From Stenogyne calaminthoides (lineage: Eukaryota > Streptophyta > Magnoliopsida > Lamiales > Lamiaceae), in assembly GCA_037126765.1 (NCBI GenBank), contig JBBCBC010000022.1, forward strand, positions 310,001 to 374,000: a stretch of DNA of 64,000 bases, in the 5' to 3' direction. The notes beneath the pieces were generated by a model. That model did no database searches. It saw only the letters and a program-made list of their open reading frames with translations, and had not been told where the DNA came from. Made by a program: the position numbers and the translations under genes. Shown one piece after another: positions 46,501 to 58,221 of this stretch; positions within the stretch are counted from its first letter, which is position 1; the number at the start of each line of letters is the position of its first letter.

Positions 46501-46690
46501 GCAGTTATGGGGTCTTGATTTGAGATCTAAAACAGGCCTTACATAAGAGACTAAATTCTGAAATTTCATTTAGCATAAAGTTAGTTGTTATTTGGTTATG
46601 GGGTCTGATTTGAGATCTAAAACAGGCCTTACATAAGAGACTAAATTCTGAAATTTCATTTAGCATAAAGTGAGTTGTTATATTTTCTTG
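46501..46690. repeat. 91 bp tandem duplication
   Basis: GATTTGAGATCTAAAACAGG ... TTTCATTTAGCATAAAGT occurs twice in a row, with GGGGTC at 46509 and 46600. The copies are almost identical over ~90 bp, so the duplication is recent. Confidence 0.88.
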
Positions 46691-46698
46691 GGTGCGAT

Positions 46699-46814
46699 TA
46701 TTTACACTCAGGTTTTTGCTCAATTCACCCATGTGTACAACAACTTTTTAGCACAATGTACCATATCAGATGCATGTAAAGTAGGTGTTTTGAGCAAATA
46801 TCTAAGTGTAAATA
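46699..46814. mobile_element. Small foldback MITE, family D
   Basis: Inverted ends are TATTTACACTCAGGTTTTTG and TATTTACACTTAGATATTTG. It is related to 29104-29215. Confidence 0.62.
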
Positions 46815-47046
46815 GCCACACTCTATTTTCTTTCTTAATTAGTGCTTTTGCTTTTACTTTTGACAGAGATAACGCTATAGGTCAGATGATTGAACAGATG
46901 AACTAGCCAATTCGCCAATATTTTTCCTTAGATGAAACAATGAACAATACAAAACTCAGTAGCTGATACACAACAAATTAGAAATAGAAAAGGCAAGAGA
47001 GAAAAAAGATTAATGGCATTCTACTCTGGTCTTGAATCAGGCTGAA

Positions 47047-49114
47047 TCATTTCAACTTCGATTTTGAAGAGCCCTTCACAGGCCTTACAACGGGTTGAGC
47101 TGGGGCGTTTCTGGCAACCTTCTTAACATCGTATTTAACTGATAAAAATGAAGCAACCAAAGCCAGCAACATTGTGGGGTAGACATATACAGCCTTCGTT
47201 GGATCTGTGTTCTCTGGCTTACCAAGAAACCCCTCCTTAAGAAGGCCCCAGATAACTAGAAGTGTCCCGAACATGCTCATTCTCCCACGTTTTAACATAC
47301 CGACTAGAGAACCAGCCACACAGAAGTAACTTCCGGCTAGAACCTGGGAATAACATGAATCATTTTCAGGACCAAAGAGTGGGCAACAAGTTAAATTTTT
47401 GTCAAGTTGGAAGATTATTAACTTCAAGTGCAATAATAAATGTAGAAAGGGAACTAATCAATTAAGGGGTCACTTGGTTCAAAGTGCTTCAATCGAAATT
47501 GATGTGGTTAATGAGAAAAAAGATGATCAATTCACCTTCATCGTACTACGTACAGGATAATGACTCAAAATAAGTTAATCATTACCCCATTTTGATTAAC
47601 TACCTCCCTTCCTATAGTCATTTCTCCTCAATCATTCCATTATTCCTCAACCAACAATCATTTATTTTCACCACTTATTTCAAAATTAGAGCAAAACACT
47701 AACAACGTAACCATCATTCTCATTCTAATTCACTACCCAATATTCTCATTACCGTTTCTATTGAAGAACTTGAACCAAGTGCCCCACAAAACAGTATTGG
47801 CTATTGCTCTAAATTAACTTCCAAAATCCAAATCAAGAAACATATGCATATTACAAAATTTGAGTGCAAAATGTTTTAGGAGAGGAAATGCGAACCTCCA
47901 AACGCTGTACATCTGCTTCTGCAGAAGTTTGCTTTATGTTAGTCAAGTTATAGATGCTGAGCAGGTTACCCCAGCTTGGAACAGACAAATTATTGATTAA
48001 GCCATTTACAAGGGCTCCAGGATAGAGAAGGCCTTTCACCACCGGAAGAGGAAAGATCTCGCTGGAAATCAACTGTGTTGATGTAATCTGAATAGGTGTT
48101 GTACACATGCCGGATCTACATTGAACCCTAAGAACAAATTATATGGAAAAAGAGAGAAAAATCAGTACCAAAACAAAACTAGGTCTATTTCTAGCTTTCT
48201 GTTGTGTAAAACAACAGTCACAGATCATGTGTTTAATTCTACACTGTGAGAGATCACCTAGTGGCTACAAGCTTTTAGAGAATACCATCATAGGAAGTAC
48301 ACGAAGCCGGGAAATCAAAGGTATATGTAAATGTGTACTCTTATCAGTAGAAACTAATTGAATTCATAAAGCACCTGTCATTTGCAGAAGTGTTGAATCT
48401 CATCATTGCAAGACAAATAAAACCTAAATCACATAATCCTCTGAAAGTGATATTTCTTAACAATCTTATCTAACATGATCTTGGATGGACTAATTTAGGA
48501 CATTCTCTCAATCCAAAGAAGGAAATCACTCCCAAAAAATAAAAATAAATAAATCTCATCCTACCACAGAATGCTCAGAATTATTGAAATTTGAGAGCAA
48601 AGACACAGATGCAGATCGACAATCTTCCAAACTAATTAGTAAATTAAAATCACAGTTTTTAGCATCAGATCATCTACATGTTCCATCACTATACTAACAG
48701 AGCTCCATAAAATAGGCTCGATTCTAAATTATGATTAAACATACCACCCAGATCTAGAAACTACACTGAAAAACTCGAAGCATTAATTCGTTCACAATTA
48801 CGGGCAGCACCAATCATAACTAAACCTAAAATCTAGATTCACTGCAGTAAAAAAAATCAGCTCCGATGCTGAACGTCTCGAAGATCAACTTCAATTAAAT
48901 TCATCATTTACTAACGAAAACTCAATATCACATCAAATAGAGCCAAATAAAGTGAAACTCAAAATTAAAGTAAACGACGCGCAACGTTGATTCCAAAAGG
49001 ATACCTGAACAGCGGCACCTGAAGTATAACGAGTAAGAAGAAGAATCGGCAGGCGTATTTTGATAGATTGTCCCATTTCCCCTTTCCTTGAGCTGTCACC
49101 GGAGTAGTCGCCAT
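47047..49114 (-). CDS. Multi-pass membrane protein of unknown function, 208 residues
   Basis: Three exons on the minus strand: 49114-49005, 48115-47896 and 47343-47047. They join in phase (CTGTTCAG|GTATCC ... TGTAG|ATCCGG; TTGGAG|GTTCGC ... TCCCAG|GTTCTA) and total 627 nt with the stop. The product starts MATTPVTAQGKGKWDNLSKY. Hydrophobic segments are CRFFFLLVILQVPLF (~22-36), FPLPVVKGLLYPGALVNGLI (~60-79), VLAGSYFCVAGSLVGML (~112-128), MFGTLLVIWGLLKEGFL (~134-150) and VYPTMLLALVASFLSV (~164-179). The C terminus is Lys-rich (GSSKSKLK). The splicing and hydrophobic pattern make it a real gene; I have no name for the family. Endomembrane location is inference. A MITE occupies intron 2. Confidence 0.85.
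47466..47785. mobile_element. 320 bp MITE in intron 2 of the membrane-protein gene
   Basis: Ends are GGGGTCACTTGGTTCAAAG and, inverted, GGGGCACTTGGTTCAAGTTC. The interior is AT-rich and non-coding. The target duplication is unclear (TTAA left, ACAA right), so the superfamily stays open. Confidence 0.68.
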
Positions 49115-49261
49115 TGCAGATTGTGCTGCAGTTTGGATGAGAGTGAGAAGGAGAGAGGATCTACGGGGTGAAATCGTCAAATAGATATTTTGGTTCTTTT
49201 TATGCGACTTTGATTTACTGCGATTTCTATCTTACATATCAGAGTGTTGCGTTTTGAAAAA
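49115..49261 (-). promoter_or_regulatory. 5' leader/upstream region of the membrane-protein gene
   Basis: A short interval between the start codon and the Helitron-like end at 49262. It must contain at least the leader; no TATA box stands out. The core promoter may overlap the repeat. Confidence 0.35.
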
Positions 49262-50206
49262 CTAGTATACCACTTGTGCGTTGCACGGTCTGTGAGTATA
49301 AAATGAATATGATATGAAATATATTTAATTTTCATATTAAATTAATTAGAAATTATTATTTTACCTATAGTTATAAATTTTTTTTCTTATTATTCTTTAT
49401 TTTTATTTTATATATTTCACAATTATATTTTTTTTCCTTTTGATATAATGTTAATCTGTGAAAAATTTATTACTTTTGAAAAAATGGGTGACGTTTTAAC
49501 TGTTGAAAAAGTTTAGATTATTAAATAATGCAGGTTTAAAAGGTATTGTTTCTTTTGAAAATTTTAAATTATTTTTTATAAACTTCGTTGATCGTCACAT
49601 ATTGTTGTCATCCCATATAAATTTTTTCAAAATATCCCGCCTAATTACACTGGACAGGGCAACGTACTACCCAAAATTAATCTCCTTAAGAAAGTTTAAG
49701 GTTATGTAGTTGTCTCTAACTCTTATTAATGGTCATACCATTAGTCAAAATTATATTCTCTAAAACTTTAAAGAGAATCTACTGTCTGGTAAGGTCAGAG
49801 TCATTTCCAAAATTAACTATTTGTCCTGTGTTAGTCTCAATTGATATTTTCTCTTATGTGGGTACCGAGTTTTATAACAACCAATTTAATGTTATTTTAC
49901 AATCTTTTATTCAACTAATAATTTAAGTCTAATAATAGTGCTTGCAATTAATTTATAATAATTGGACTAATCAATTTAAATCTCATATCATATAATAATC
50001 GTACAAATAAGTATATAAATAGAGTTTTATCACAATCACCTAGTCATGTCATTTTACAATTCAACTAATAATTTAATTTTAAATTGTTTATTTAATAATT
50101 TAAGTCTAATATCAATAGTATGCAATTAATTTATGGTAACTGGACTAATCATGATCTCATATCATACAAATAAGTATATAAATTAAATATTTTCATATAT
50201 ATAATA

Positions 50207-50746
50207 CTCTCTCCGCCTTTTTTTTGATTGCTCAAATTTCAAAGATAAAAACTTGTGCGACCTCGAGTTCACTGTGAACTCTATTTTTTTTAATATCACG
50301 CTTATGTACAAAAATTATCACTGTTATGCATAAAAATTATTATTGTTATATACAAAAACTATTATTATTTGAAAAATAAAGCATATCTTGAACAATTATA
50401 ATTTTTGTACACAACATTGATAGTTATTGTGCATAATAATGATAGAGTTCATGTATAGATCTGATTCATAGAACTGTTACTCAAATTCAAAAAGCTTTGT
50501 TTTTTGTCATATACACAATATATCAATAAAGTAACAGTAGAGTTTCAATCTATCACCCTACAAATATCATTAAACTACATCTCATATCCTAATAATTACA
50601 TACAAAATTAATTTCTTTTTTTGTCTCATTATCTAAAAGTGACTAAAATACCCTTATAAAAAGTTTATTTTATTCCCTTCAAAAGTTAATAAACAACTTC
50701 CCCATTAAAACCCATGTTAAAGTAAATCTAAAAAAGACGAAGGGAG
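50207..50746. mobile_element. Stowaway-like MITE within the left arm, with a secondary insertion
   Basis: Ends are CTCTCTCCGCC and inverted CTCCCTTCGTC, with TA at 50205-50206 and 50747-50748. At 540 bp it is longer than its counterpart 54674-54967; the extra ~230 bp (about 50252-50480) is an AT-rich insert with repeated AAAAATTATCACTGTTATGC-type text. Confidence 0.72.
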
Positions 50747-51244
50747 TAACTGGTTTTTTTTAAAATATATATCCATAAAAAATACAAAATTTTATTACTT
50801 ATAAAAAAATATAATTTTCATGATAAATTTGTAATAATATTTATTGTATAATATTTTATTATTAGATATGTATACATAGATCTAGTTTTCAGTTAGTTCA
50901 TACAGTGCTTTGCCCTGCTTGAAGTGGACCCCCTCTTCTAGCCGACGGTGGGTTCTGGTTCCTCGTATTATATGGTCCTTGGGTCGGTTATCGAGGTATC
51001 AATCAAAATAAATAGATCTAGTTCAAAAATAATATTAATAATTTAGAAATGACTCAAAATATTATTATCTTAATCATCAATACACAACTATTAAAATTTC
51101 ATGATAAATTTGTAATAAATTTTTTTGTTGCAAATTTTTATTTCTATTTTAATGTATAATATTTTGTTATTAGTTAGGTATAAATTGACCTAGTTTAAAA
51201 ATAAAAATTAAAAAATACTCAAAATATATGTTGTTGAAATGAAG

Positions 51245-51318
51245 AATTGAACTTTGAACCTCTCACATGCAAAGAAGATAAAATAAATTTACCTATACCA
51301 TTTGAGCTATATCCCATT
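51245..51318 (-). other. tRNA-like (SINE head) motif
   Basis: Minus strand GGATATAGCTCAAATGGTAT followed by GGTTCAAAGTTCAATTCTTC mimics tRNA A and B boxes. The cloverleaf is incomplete, so it is not called a tRNA gene. The matching place in the right arm (~54325-54360) keeps the GAATTGAACCTTG part. Confidence 0.4.
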
Positions 51319-51330
51319 AAATAACATTTT

Positions 51331-52107
51331 TAAAATTTCATGAGAAAATTTGTAACAATTGTTTTGACCCAATTTTGGCCTAACATTTTGTTATTAGATA
51401 TGTATAGATTCCTCAAACATTTCAATTCGGTGAAACAAGCGTATTTAAAAAGTAAATATATACAAGCCTCAAAGTCAAATGAATTCATACCCTAAATTTA
51501 TGTATATATATATTCCTAAAATAAACATTTCGCATTTCAGTTTGGTATATTTCTATATTAAAAATAATTTTTCTTCTAATTTTTTTAAATATCAAATAGT
51601 ATTAAAGTCTATTTTTTTTTAATCAAGAATTGTATTAGTTGGAGTAATGGGTACTCAAATTCATACATTGATAGAGACATTTGCAAAAAAAAAAAAAAAA
51701 AAAATCCAACACACCCATAATATAGGAATCTAATACATATCTATCTATCACCAACGTGCACTTACAATGCATTTAAAAAACGTGTAACTTGTTATGTTGA
51801 AAAATGTGATTATTTACACAGTAAAGTGCAACTGTTAATATGATAATATAGTTGTATGCTTCTATTTGAAATAGTTGCACATTTTTATTTTTTATAATTA
51901 CACGGTTCTAAAATGCACTATGAATAAACGATGCACTCGAGTGCATATGAGACCCATCCAAAAATTATTAAGCCACTCCACAACATTTCGAGACATTTCT
52001 CCATTTAAAATTATCAAATGAGTTTAATGAGACGAACCTTACAATTACTCGACCCCATTTTACGAAGTCAACGACCTAGTCAATCTTATAAATATTGATT
52101 TTTAGTA
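51331..52107. other. AT-rich spacer in the inverted-repeat loop
   Basis: No gene. It contains dispersed repeat family B copy 2 (listed separately) and homopolymer runs (poly-A at 51687-51703). Confidence 0.45.
51750..51961. repeat. Dispersed repeat family B, copy 2
   Basis: Matches 10319-10520, e.g. AAAGTGCAACTGTTAATATG and CATATGAGACCCATCCAAAA. The ends carry GTGCA words in inverted orientation. Confidence 0.7.
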
Positions 52108-52397
52108 CTCATTCTCTCCGTCTTCGAAAAATTTGCCCAATTTTTGTTTTTAGGATGTCCCACAAAAATTTGCATACCTAAAAAAGAAAACTCTTTATTA
52201 AAATTTTATCCTCACAACATTCACATATTTACTTCAAATGTCATTATTTTTGGGACCCATATATACACTAAATCCATTTAATTTATTTACTTTATACATA
52301 TAAATTCACTATATCAACCCTAACACTCTACTTATTACATATTTTTCTTAATATTTATGTTAAAAAGTTGGGGCAAATTTTTTTGGGACAGATATAG
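52108..52397. mobile_element. Stowaway-like MITE
   Basis: Ends are CTCATTCTCTCCGTCTTCGA and inverted CTATATCTGTCCCAAAAAAA, with TA at 52106-52107 and 52398-52399. The subterminal GGCAAATTTTTTTGGGAC pairs with the left side. Confidence 0.7.
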
Positions 52398-52734
52398 TAC
52401 TGCATTTTTAGGACGGATCCTGACGATTAATGTAGTTTCATTCAAATATAAATGATAACATAATGAAGTTATATTTACCTCCATTGATGTAGACTTTTTA
52501 AATAAGTGATCCATGCACAGGGCTGATCTTAACAATTGTAAATTATGAGTCGAATTTAAAAGTAAGCCCTCCATAGTATTTTTAATTATATAAACTTAAA
52601 AATGATGTAAATCTTTAAATGACATGACATTAAATATTGAACAATACTAAAAAGAAATACTTACTTTAAAATTAATATGATGAATATTTTTTAAATAATT
52701 AATTAAATACTACCCGCCTTACCAAAAAATTCTA

Positions 52735-52925
52735 TAGAAATTGAGTATTATAGCCACCTTCTATCTATTTCTCCACCGTCTAGCAAATTTTTTAATAATG
52801 TGTTGCATCGAAAAATGTCTTTTGACATTATCTTTAGGGAAAAAGATTGGAGAGTCTCTCTTGGGTCCTCTTTCCACTAAAAGAATTCTAACTTTGTGAC
52901 AATATTGTTCCACTTTCTTGGATTA
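52735..52925 (-). pseudogene. TTF-type hAT transposase fragment
   Basis: Translation of the minus strand gives SKKVEQYCHKVRILLVERGP followed by KRDSPIFFPKDNVKRHFSMQ, then KKFARRWRNR and a stop. In full proteins this segment opens the TTF zinc-finger domain. Here it is short, lacks the Cys-rich continuation and cannot be functional. Confidence 0.65.
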
Positions 52926-53464
52926 TCAAGATTCGTCCCTTGATTTTTACTCTTATGTTGAACAAAGTTGTGTTTCTAATATTCAACCACTTCTTTATTA
53001 TCATTTGATGCACGTGCTTCATAAGTTTCAATTACTTCCTTAAAACCAAATTCATTATCATCTTCCATTTTAATTCCCTCTTCCAATATTTCACATTTTC
53101 CTTTAACCAATAAGTTCTCAACTTCATTATTTATCTCTATGATTATTTGTTTATTAGAATTAATATATTTATTGATATCACCCGCTTGATTTTAAGTTAT
53201 TTCTTTTATCCTTACTTTTTTTTAATCTTTTTAATATCCAAACATATGTTTAGGAGGCATTATATTAGATAAATAATTTAAAATAATAACTAAATAAATA
53301 AATTATTTATTATTGATCAATAAAGATAAAAAAAAAATTACACATACATATGCGAAATTTAAGAAGAAATTAAATATGGCGGCTAAAATGATTATTATTG
53401 CGCTGAATTTGCAAGAAAAAAAAAAAGAAAAACAACTTTAATAATAAAAAAATATAATGAATCA

Positions 53465-53532
53465 GCCCAGAATCAAACTTAGACCTCAGAAAAAGGAAGA
53501 AAAGCCTTTACCAATTGAGCTAGCTATTTTTG
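53465..53532 (-). other. tRNA-like motif inside the hAT element
   Basis: Minus strand TAGCTCAATTGGTAAAGGC (A-box region) and GGTCTAAGTTTGATTCTGGG (B-box region) are spaced as in a tRNA. Stem pairing is poor, so this is a SINE head or tRNA pseudogene rather than a tRNA gene. Confidence 0.45.
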
Positions 53533-53659
53533 TATTTCCACACAACAATACATATATATATAGATACATATAATATATATAATTTTTGGCCCCTAAAAAA
53601 TTACAAAATTTTCAAGCCTAAGGCGAACGACTCATCGGACTCATAAAAGCACGACCCTG

Positions 53660-54290
53660 TCCATGCAGTGTAATAAAATCATCTATAATAATGCGTTATT
53701 AGGGGATATATATAAGCAACCACCTCATGATGATCCGTTATTATCATTGACGTGGATAAGAATTACAATATAACAATTCTCTCCCTCCAAAAATAGGTTA
53801 CTACATAGTACATAGTAACATGGAAACTTTCTCTCTCTCTGCTTTAATGTAAACTTTAAAAAAAAAAAAAGATAAGGATGAAATTCAATAACAGTAGAAT
53901 TAGTACAAGAGGTATTCAACCCGTGAGCATTAATGCAGACTTTTTAAACAAATGATCCACGCAGAGTAATTAATAAGACCATTTATAAAAGTGCATCATT
54001 GGGGTATATAAGTAATCACCTCATAATTCGTTATTATCATTAATATGTGGATAAGAGTTATTTCCTCCGTCCTGATTTTAATTATCCGCTTTTCATAAAT
54101 AATCCTCCTAATTTTATTTATCCATTTTTAAATAAGACAATAAAGCAACATTCAATACTATATAATATTATTATTTTTCTCCATCAAACCCACTTTACAC
54201 CATTTAATACTATTATTTCCCTTCACCAAATTCACTTTACATACTTTACACTATTTAATACTATTATCTCCTACTTTTTCTTAATCTCCG
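53660..54290. repeat. Tandem ~290 bp repeat flanking the hAT insertion
   Basis: The order GTAGACTTTTTAAA..GTGATCCATGCA, CACCTCATNAT, CGTTATTATCATT, GTGGATAAG occurs once around the hAT element (52490-53760) and again at 53930-54055. A one-ended Stowaway terminus (TTCCTCCGTCCTGATTTTAA) begins at ~54061. Confidence 0.65.
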
Positions 54291-54967
54291 TGTCAACAGT
54301 AAATTATTTTTTGTATGCAAGTGGTACAAGGTTCAATTCCCCATATCTACCACACACATATATACTAATTATTTTTTGAATATTTTCTAAATTATTAATA
54401 TTATTTTTTATCTTTTGAACTAGATTTATTTATACATATATAATAACAAAATATTATACCAAAAAAGAAAAAAATTCAACAAAAAAATTATTACAATTTT
54501 TTTTAACTAAATCTATTTATACATATATAATAAAAAAATATTATACTAAAAAAAATCAACAAAAAACAAATTACAAATTTATCATAAAATTTCAAAAATG
54601 GCGTAATGATTAATAATATAAAATGTTATATTTTACGGTTGATATGGACGTTTTTTTTTTTTTAAACCAGTTACTCCTTCCATTTTTTTTTAGATTGATC
54701 ACTTGATTTTGACACATTTTTAATGAGACAATTCTTTATTAATATTTGAAGGTAATAAAATAGCTTTTTAATAAGAGTATTTTGTCAATTGTAGTAAATA
54801 AGATAAAAAAATAAGTTACTTTTTGTAAGTAATTATTAGTGACATGTGATGTAATTTAGTGATGTTTGTAAGGGGTAGCATGAACTTATAGTTACTTTAT
54901 TGCTATTTTGAGTATGTAATAAATGATGAACTTTTTTAATTTTGAGCAATCTAAAAAAGACGAGGAG

Positions 54968-55003
<36 letters not shown>

Positions 55004-56351
55004 TTATATTTTATATACTTATTTGTATGATAATATTACATGATATTGGATTTAAATTGATTAGTCCAATCACCATAAGTTTGTTGCATAGCTATTGACA
55101 TTAGATTTAAATTATTGAATATTTTTTAATTAAATTATTAGTTGACGTTATTAGTTGAATTGTAAAATGACATTAGGTTGGTTGTGATAAAACTCGATAT
55201 ATTTACTTATTTGTATGATTTTTTTACAGGATACAATATTTAAATTGATTAGTCCAACCATTGATGGATCCAAGAAACTTTCATGACTAGGGCACACAAA
55301 TAAATAATATAAAAATTAGATATTCCTTTGAACCCGGGTTCACTTGAATTCTATTTTTTTTAGTGTCTCGATTATGCATATACACTATCATTATCTTAAA
55401 AAATATTTTATCTTTTAAATAGTGATATTGCATGTATATAACGGATCTATAAAAATTTTTAGATGAAATATTTGCATGACTAACTAATTATAACACTGTT
55501 AAAAACTCATTTAAATAATCATATACATAAAATATAAGTATTACTTCTAATAATTATAATATATATAATATATACTTAAAAAAAATTATGGGGGCACGTG
55601 ATCCCAACATAGGACATGTAGGTCCATCATTGAGTTCAATTACTATGAATTAGTTGCATGTACAATTGACATTAGATATTTGATTGTAAAACGATACTGA
55701 GTTGGTTGTGATGAATCTCGGTACCCACATTTTTAAAAGAAAATACTACTCGAGACTAACTTAGGACAACGAGTGTTGATTTCGGGAATGACACTGACTT
55801 CATCAGATAGTAAACTCTCTTTAACATCTTAGAAATAAAATTATGTCTAATGATATCTTATGGTGTGACCATTAATAAATATTATAGACACTTATTAAAA
55901 ACCTTGGACTTTCTTAAGGAGGTAAATTTCAATCATGAGTAGTTATATGTTATCATGTTCAGGGTAATTAGAGGGGACAATTTGAAAATTTTGACATGCA
56001 ATAGGAATTGAGAAGACGATAATATGTGACAATTAAAGTGGTTTAGAAGGAATAATTCAAAAATGTAAGAAAAAAATACATTTAAAATTGCATTATTTAA
56101 CAATGTCATTTTTTTAAGCAGTTGAAGCGCCACCCATTTTTCATGTCTGATTGCAAAAGTAAAATATGTTCATAAATCGTGCGTTGCATCGAAATGAAAA
56201 CAAAAAAGATAAAAAAATATATTAAAAAAAAAGATTCTTATTTTTATTATAAGTAATTTTTTTTTATAATTTATTTAACACAAAAATAAATACATTTCAT
56301 ATCATGTTCATTTTATACTCACAAACCGTGCATCGCACGGGTGATATAATG
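54290..56351 (+). mobile_element. Helitron-like element, right arm of the inverted repeat
   Basis: It is the inverted, diverged copy of 49262-51330. The plus-strand end has the hairpin CCGTGCATCGCACGGG at ~56327-56342, preceded by TTCATTTTATACTCACAAAC exactly as in the other arm. The terminal CTAGT is not evident after the hairpin (TGATATAATG), so the tip is decayed or truncated. A (TA)n run sits at ~54970-55000. Confidence 0.62.
54674..54967. mobile_element. Stowaway-like MITE within the right arm
   Basis: Ends are CTCCTTCCATTTTTTTTTAG and inverted CTCCTCGTCTTTTTTAGATT, with TA at 54672-54673 and 54968-54969. It sits at the same place in the arm as 50207-50746 and matches it in sequence, so it was part of the element before duplication. 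Confidence 0.78.
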
Positions 56352-57754
56352 TGTATAAATTTCAAATAAATTATATCATAATCTCAACTGTACGTCTATA
56401 TTTTTTTAATTTCTACCCTACATTGCATAAGATATTATCGATTTTGTAACAAGATATGTTAATAATCAAATTCTAAAAGATATGCTAGTAATAAAATTTT
56501 ATATATAATCTATTTTAAAATTTCTAAAAATTTTAATTTTAAAATCATTAATATTTTATTTTCTTCTTTTATCTACTAATTATTTTATTTTATTTTACAA
56601 TATATAAATATAAATTTTTAGAAAAAGTCAAATCACTCTATTTTAAAATTTCTCTAATCTCCATAACTCTATTTAAAATTTAATCTCAACTGTAAACACT
56701 ATATTGCATGAGATATTATAGATTTTTATATAAGATGTGTTAATAATCAGATAATATAAGATATACTAATATTCAAATTCTATATATAATCTATTTCAGA
56801 TAATATAAGATATACTGATATAACTAATTATTAAAATATAATCTATTTATTACTCAAGTCTTTTAAAATATCATGATATTATATTTACTAAATGAATATA
56901 ATCTTATTATGAATTAATACAAATTTCATATTACTTATATTGTTTTAGTAATTGATTTGAAAAATATCTCCTTAGCTGCAAATAAACTACTAATATTGAG
57001 AGCAATGATCCCTTAGAAAAAATAAAATGATATATATACTTTATAATCGTAAATTTTATTAAAATCCCTCCCTATACAAATAATTTTGATAAAATGTGTA
57101 TAAATTTTAAATAAATTATATCATCAAAATCAAATCTTTTTAACAGTATATTTTCAAAGATTTAGTAAAGATAGATTAAGATACAATTTAAAAAAAAAAT
57201 CAAATCAAATAATTAAATTGTTCTTCGCACTTAAATGATGCTAATATTAATAATATTAATATCTTCCACAATTAAGCACTAATTAAATATAAATTATAAA
57301 ATTTAATGTACCATATCGACTGCTAAAAAAATACGTACAATTAAATATTAATTGATATCTTCTGAATGATGATATGCTTTATAAATATAATATGTCTATC
57401 ATATAATATATGAAGTAAGTAGCATTATCCTCGCACGTCCAACATACATGTACTTCAAAATATAAAATCAAAATATAGAATTTCAAATATTATTGACTAC
57501 TATAATTAAAACAAAAATTCCAGGTCATTAATATTACTAAATTTGCATAAAATTACCACCACCCACATGTATAAATAATACCGTCATTAACTTATCATTT
57601 TTCAATCGTAAAACTTGCATATTGTATTTATAAAAAAAAAATAGATTAGAATTAAATTAATAAAATTCATATTTATAAAATATTTAATTTAAAAGTAATA
57701 ATATAATTTTTTTAAAAATTTCATACCGCGTAATACACGGGACTACATTCTAGT
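56352..57754 (+). mobile_element. Possible third Helitron-like 3' end in AT-rich DNA
   Basis: The hairpin-like CCGCGTAATACACGGG (57726-57741) is followed by ACTACATTCTAG|T, consistent with a Helitron terminus ending about 57753. A direct repeat GTGTATAAATTTYAAATAAA occurs at ~56352 and ~57088. The 5' start (TC...) cannot be placed, and the interval is otherwise AT-rich with no gene. Confidence 0.4.
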
Positions 57755-58221
57755 ATAATATATTAACAACAACCCATGAATATTACTAATAAATTATATA
57801 GTATATGACCTAAATAAATATATTATGTAAATGCCAATTAAATTTTATGTCAACTCTTATTGTTATGTGCGAACAAGAATATAAAAATTTCCTGCTAAAC
57901 AATCACCAATTAAAATCCCGTGATTCTTTGTAATTATAATCATGGGTGTAGATTAGATCTTTCTTAGTATAGCCTTTGTAATTTTAGTCATGGGGTATGG
58001 ATAAGATTTTTCTTTGTAAATATAATCATGGCGTATGGATAAGGTTTTTCCTAGTATAACTCTTGTGGACTACTATATATATATCGATTGTAAATAATTC
58101 ATTCAATATAGAATTTAAGTTTCTATATGTGACACAATGATAGTTGCAATTGGGCAGCTATATATAAGTGGTGGTAAACCAAAAATCCTTAAGCAATATA
58201 TAATTTAGAGAGATTGAAAGA
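57755..58221 (+). promoter_or_regulatory. Upstream region of the beta-glucosidase gene
   Basis: Three imperfect ~45-50 bp repeats (TTTGTAATTWTARTCATGGG ... ATAAGATTTTTC) lie at 57926-58065. A TATATATATA box follows at ~58074-58083, about 140 bp before the ATG. The repeat block and TATA look like the promoter end of a Copia-type LTR, so the promoter may be LTR-derived; this is inference. Confidence 0.4.

Larger units (their letters stand above)
49262..51330 (-). mobile_element. Helitron-like element, left arm of an inverted repeat
   Basis: On the minus strand it ends with a GC hairpin (CCGTGCAACGCACAAG) followed by TGGTATACTAG|T, matching the Helitron 3' rule of hairpin then CTRR before T. 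Reading right from 49262, the sequence matches the reverse complement of 54290-56350 block by block. Shared blocks include GTATAAAATGAAYATGATAT, TCTCCTTAAGAAAGT-like and GTGGGTACCGAG. The same Stowaway follows, then TAACTGG and an AATAATATTAATAATTTAGA block, and last a tRNA-like GAATTGAAC segment. No RepHel coding is seen, so it is non-autonomous. Confidence 0.65.
52518..53659 (-). mobile_element. hAT element with TTF zinc-finger transposase relic
   Basis: Termini are CAGGGCTGATCTTAAC on the left and inverted CAGGGTCGTGCTTTTA on the right. The 8 bp duplication TCCATGCA lies at 52510-52517 and 53660-53667. It is 1.14 kb. The minus strand at ~52750-52925 keeps a stretch reading RGPKRDSPIFFPKDNVKRHF before an RRW motif, the entry of TTF-type (ZMYM1-like) plant hAT transposases. 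An undisturbed paralogous site (GATCCACGCAGAGTAAT) exists at ~53955. Confidence 0.85.

Noticed and set aside
53465..53532. tRNA gene
   Set aside because: A- and B-box-like words are present, but the acceptor and anticodon stems do not pair convincingly. A SINE head or tRNA relic is more likely.
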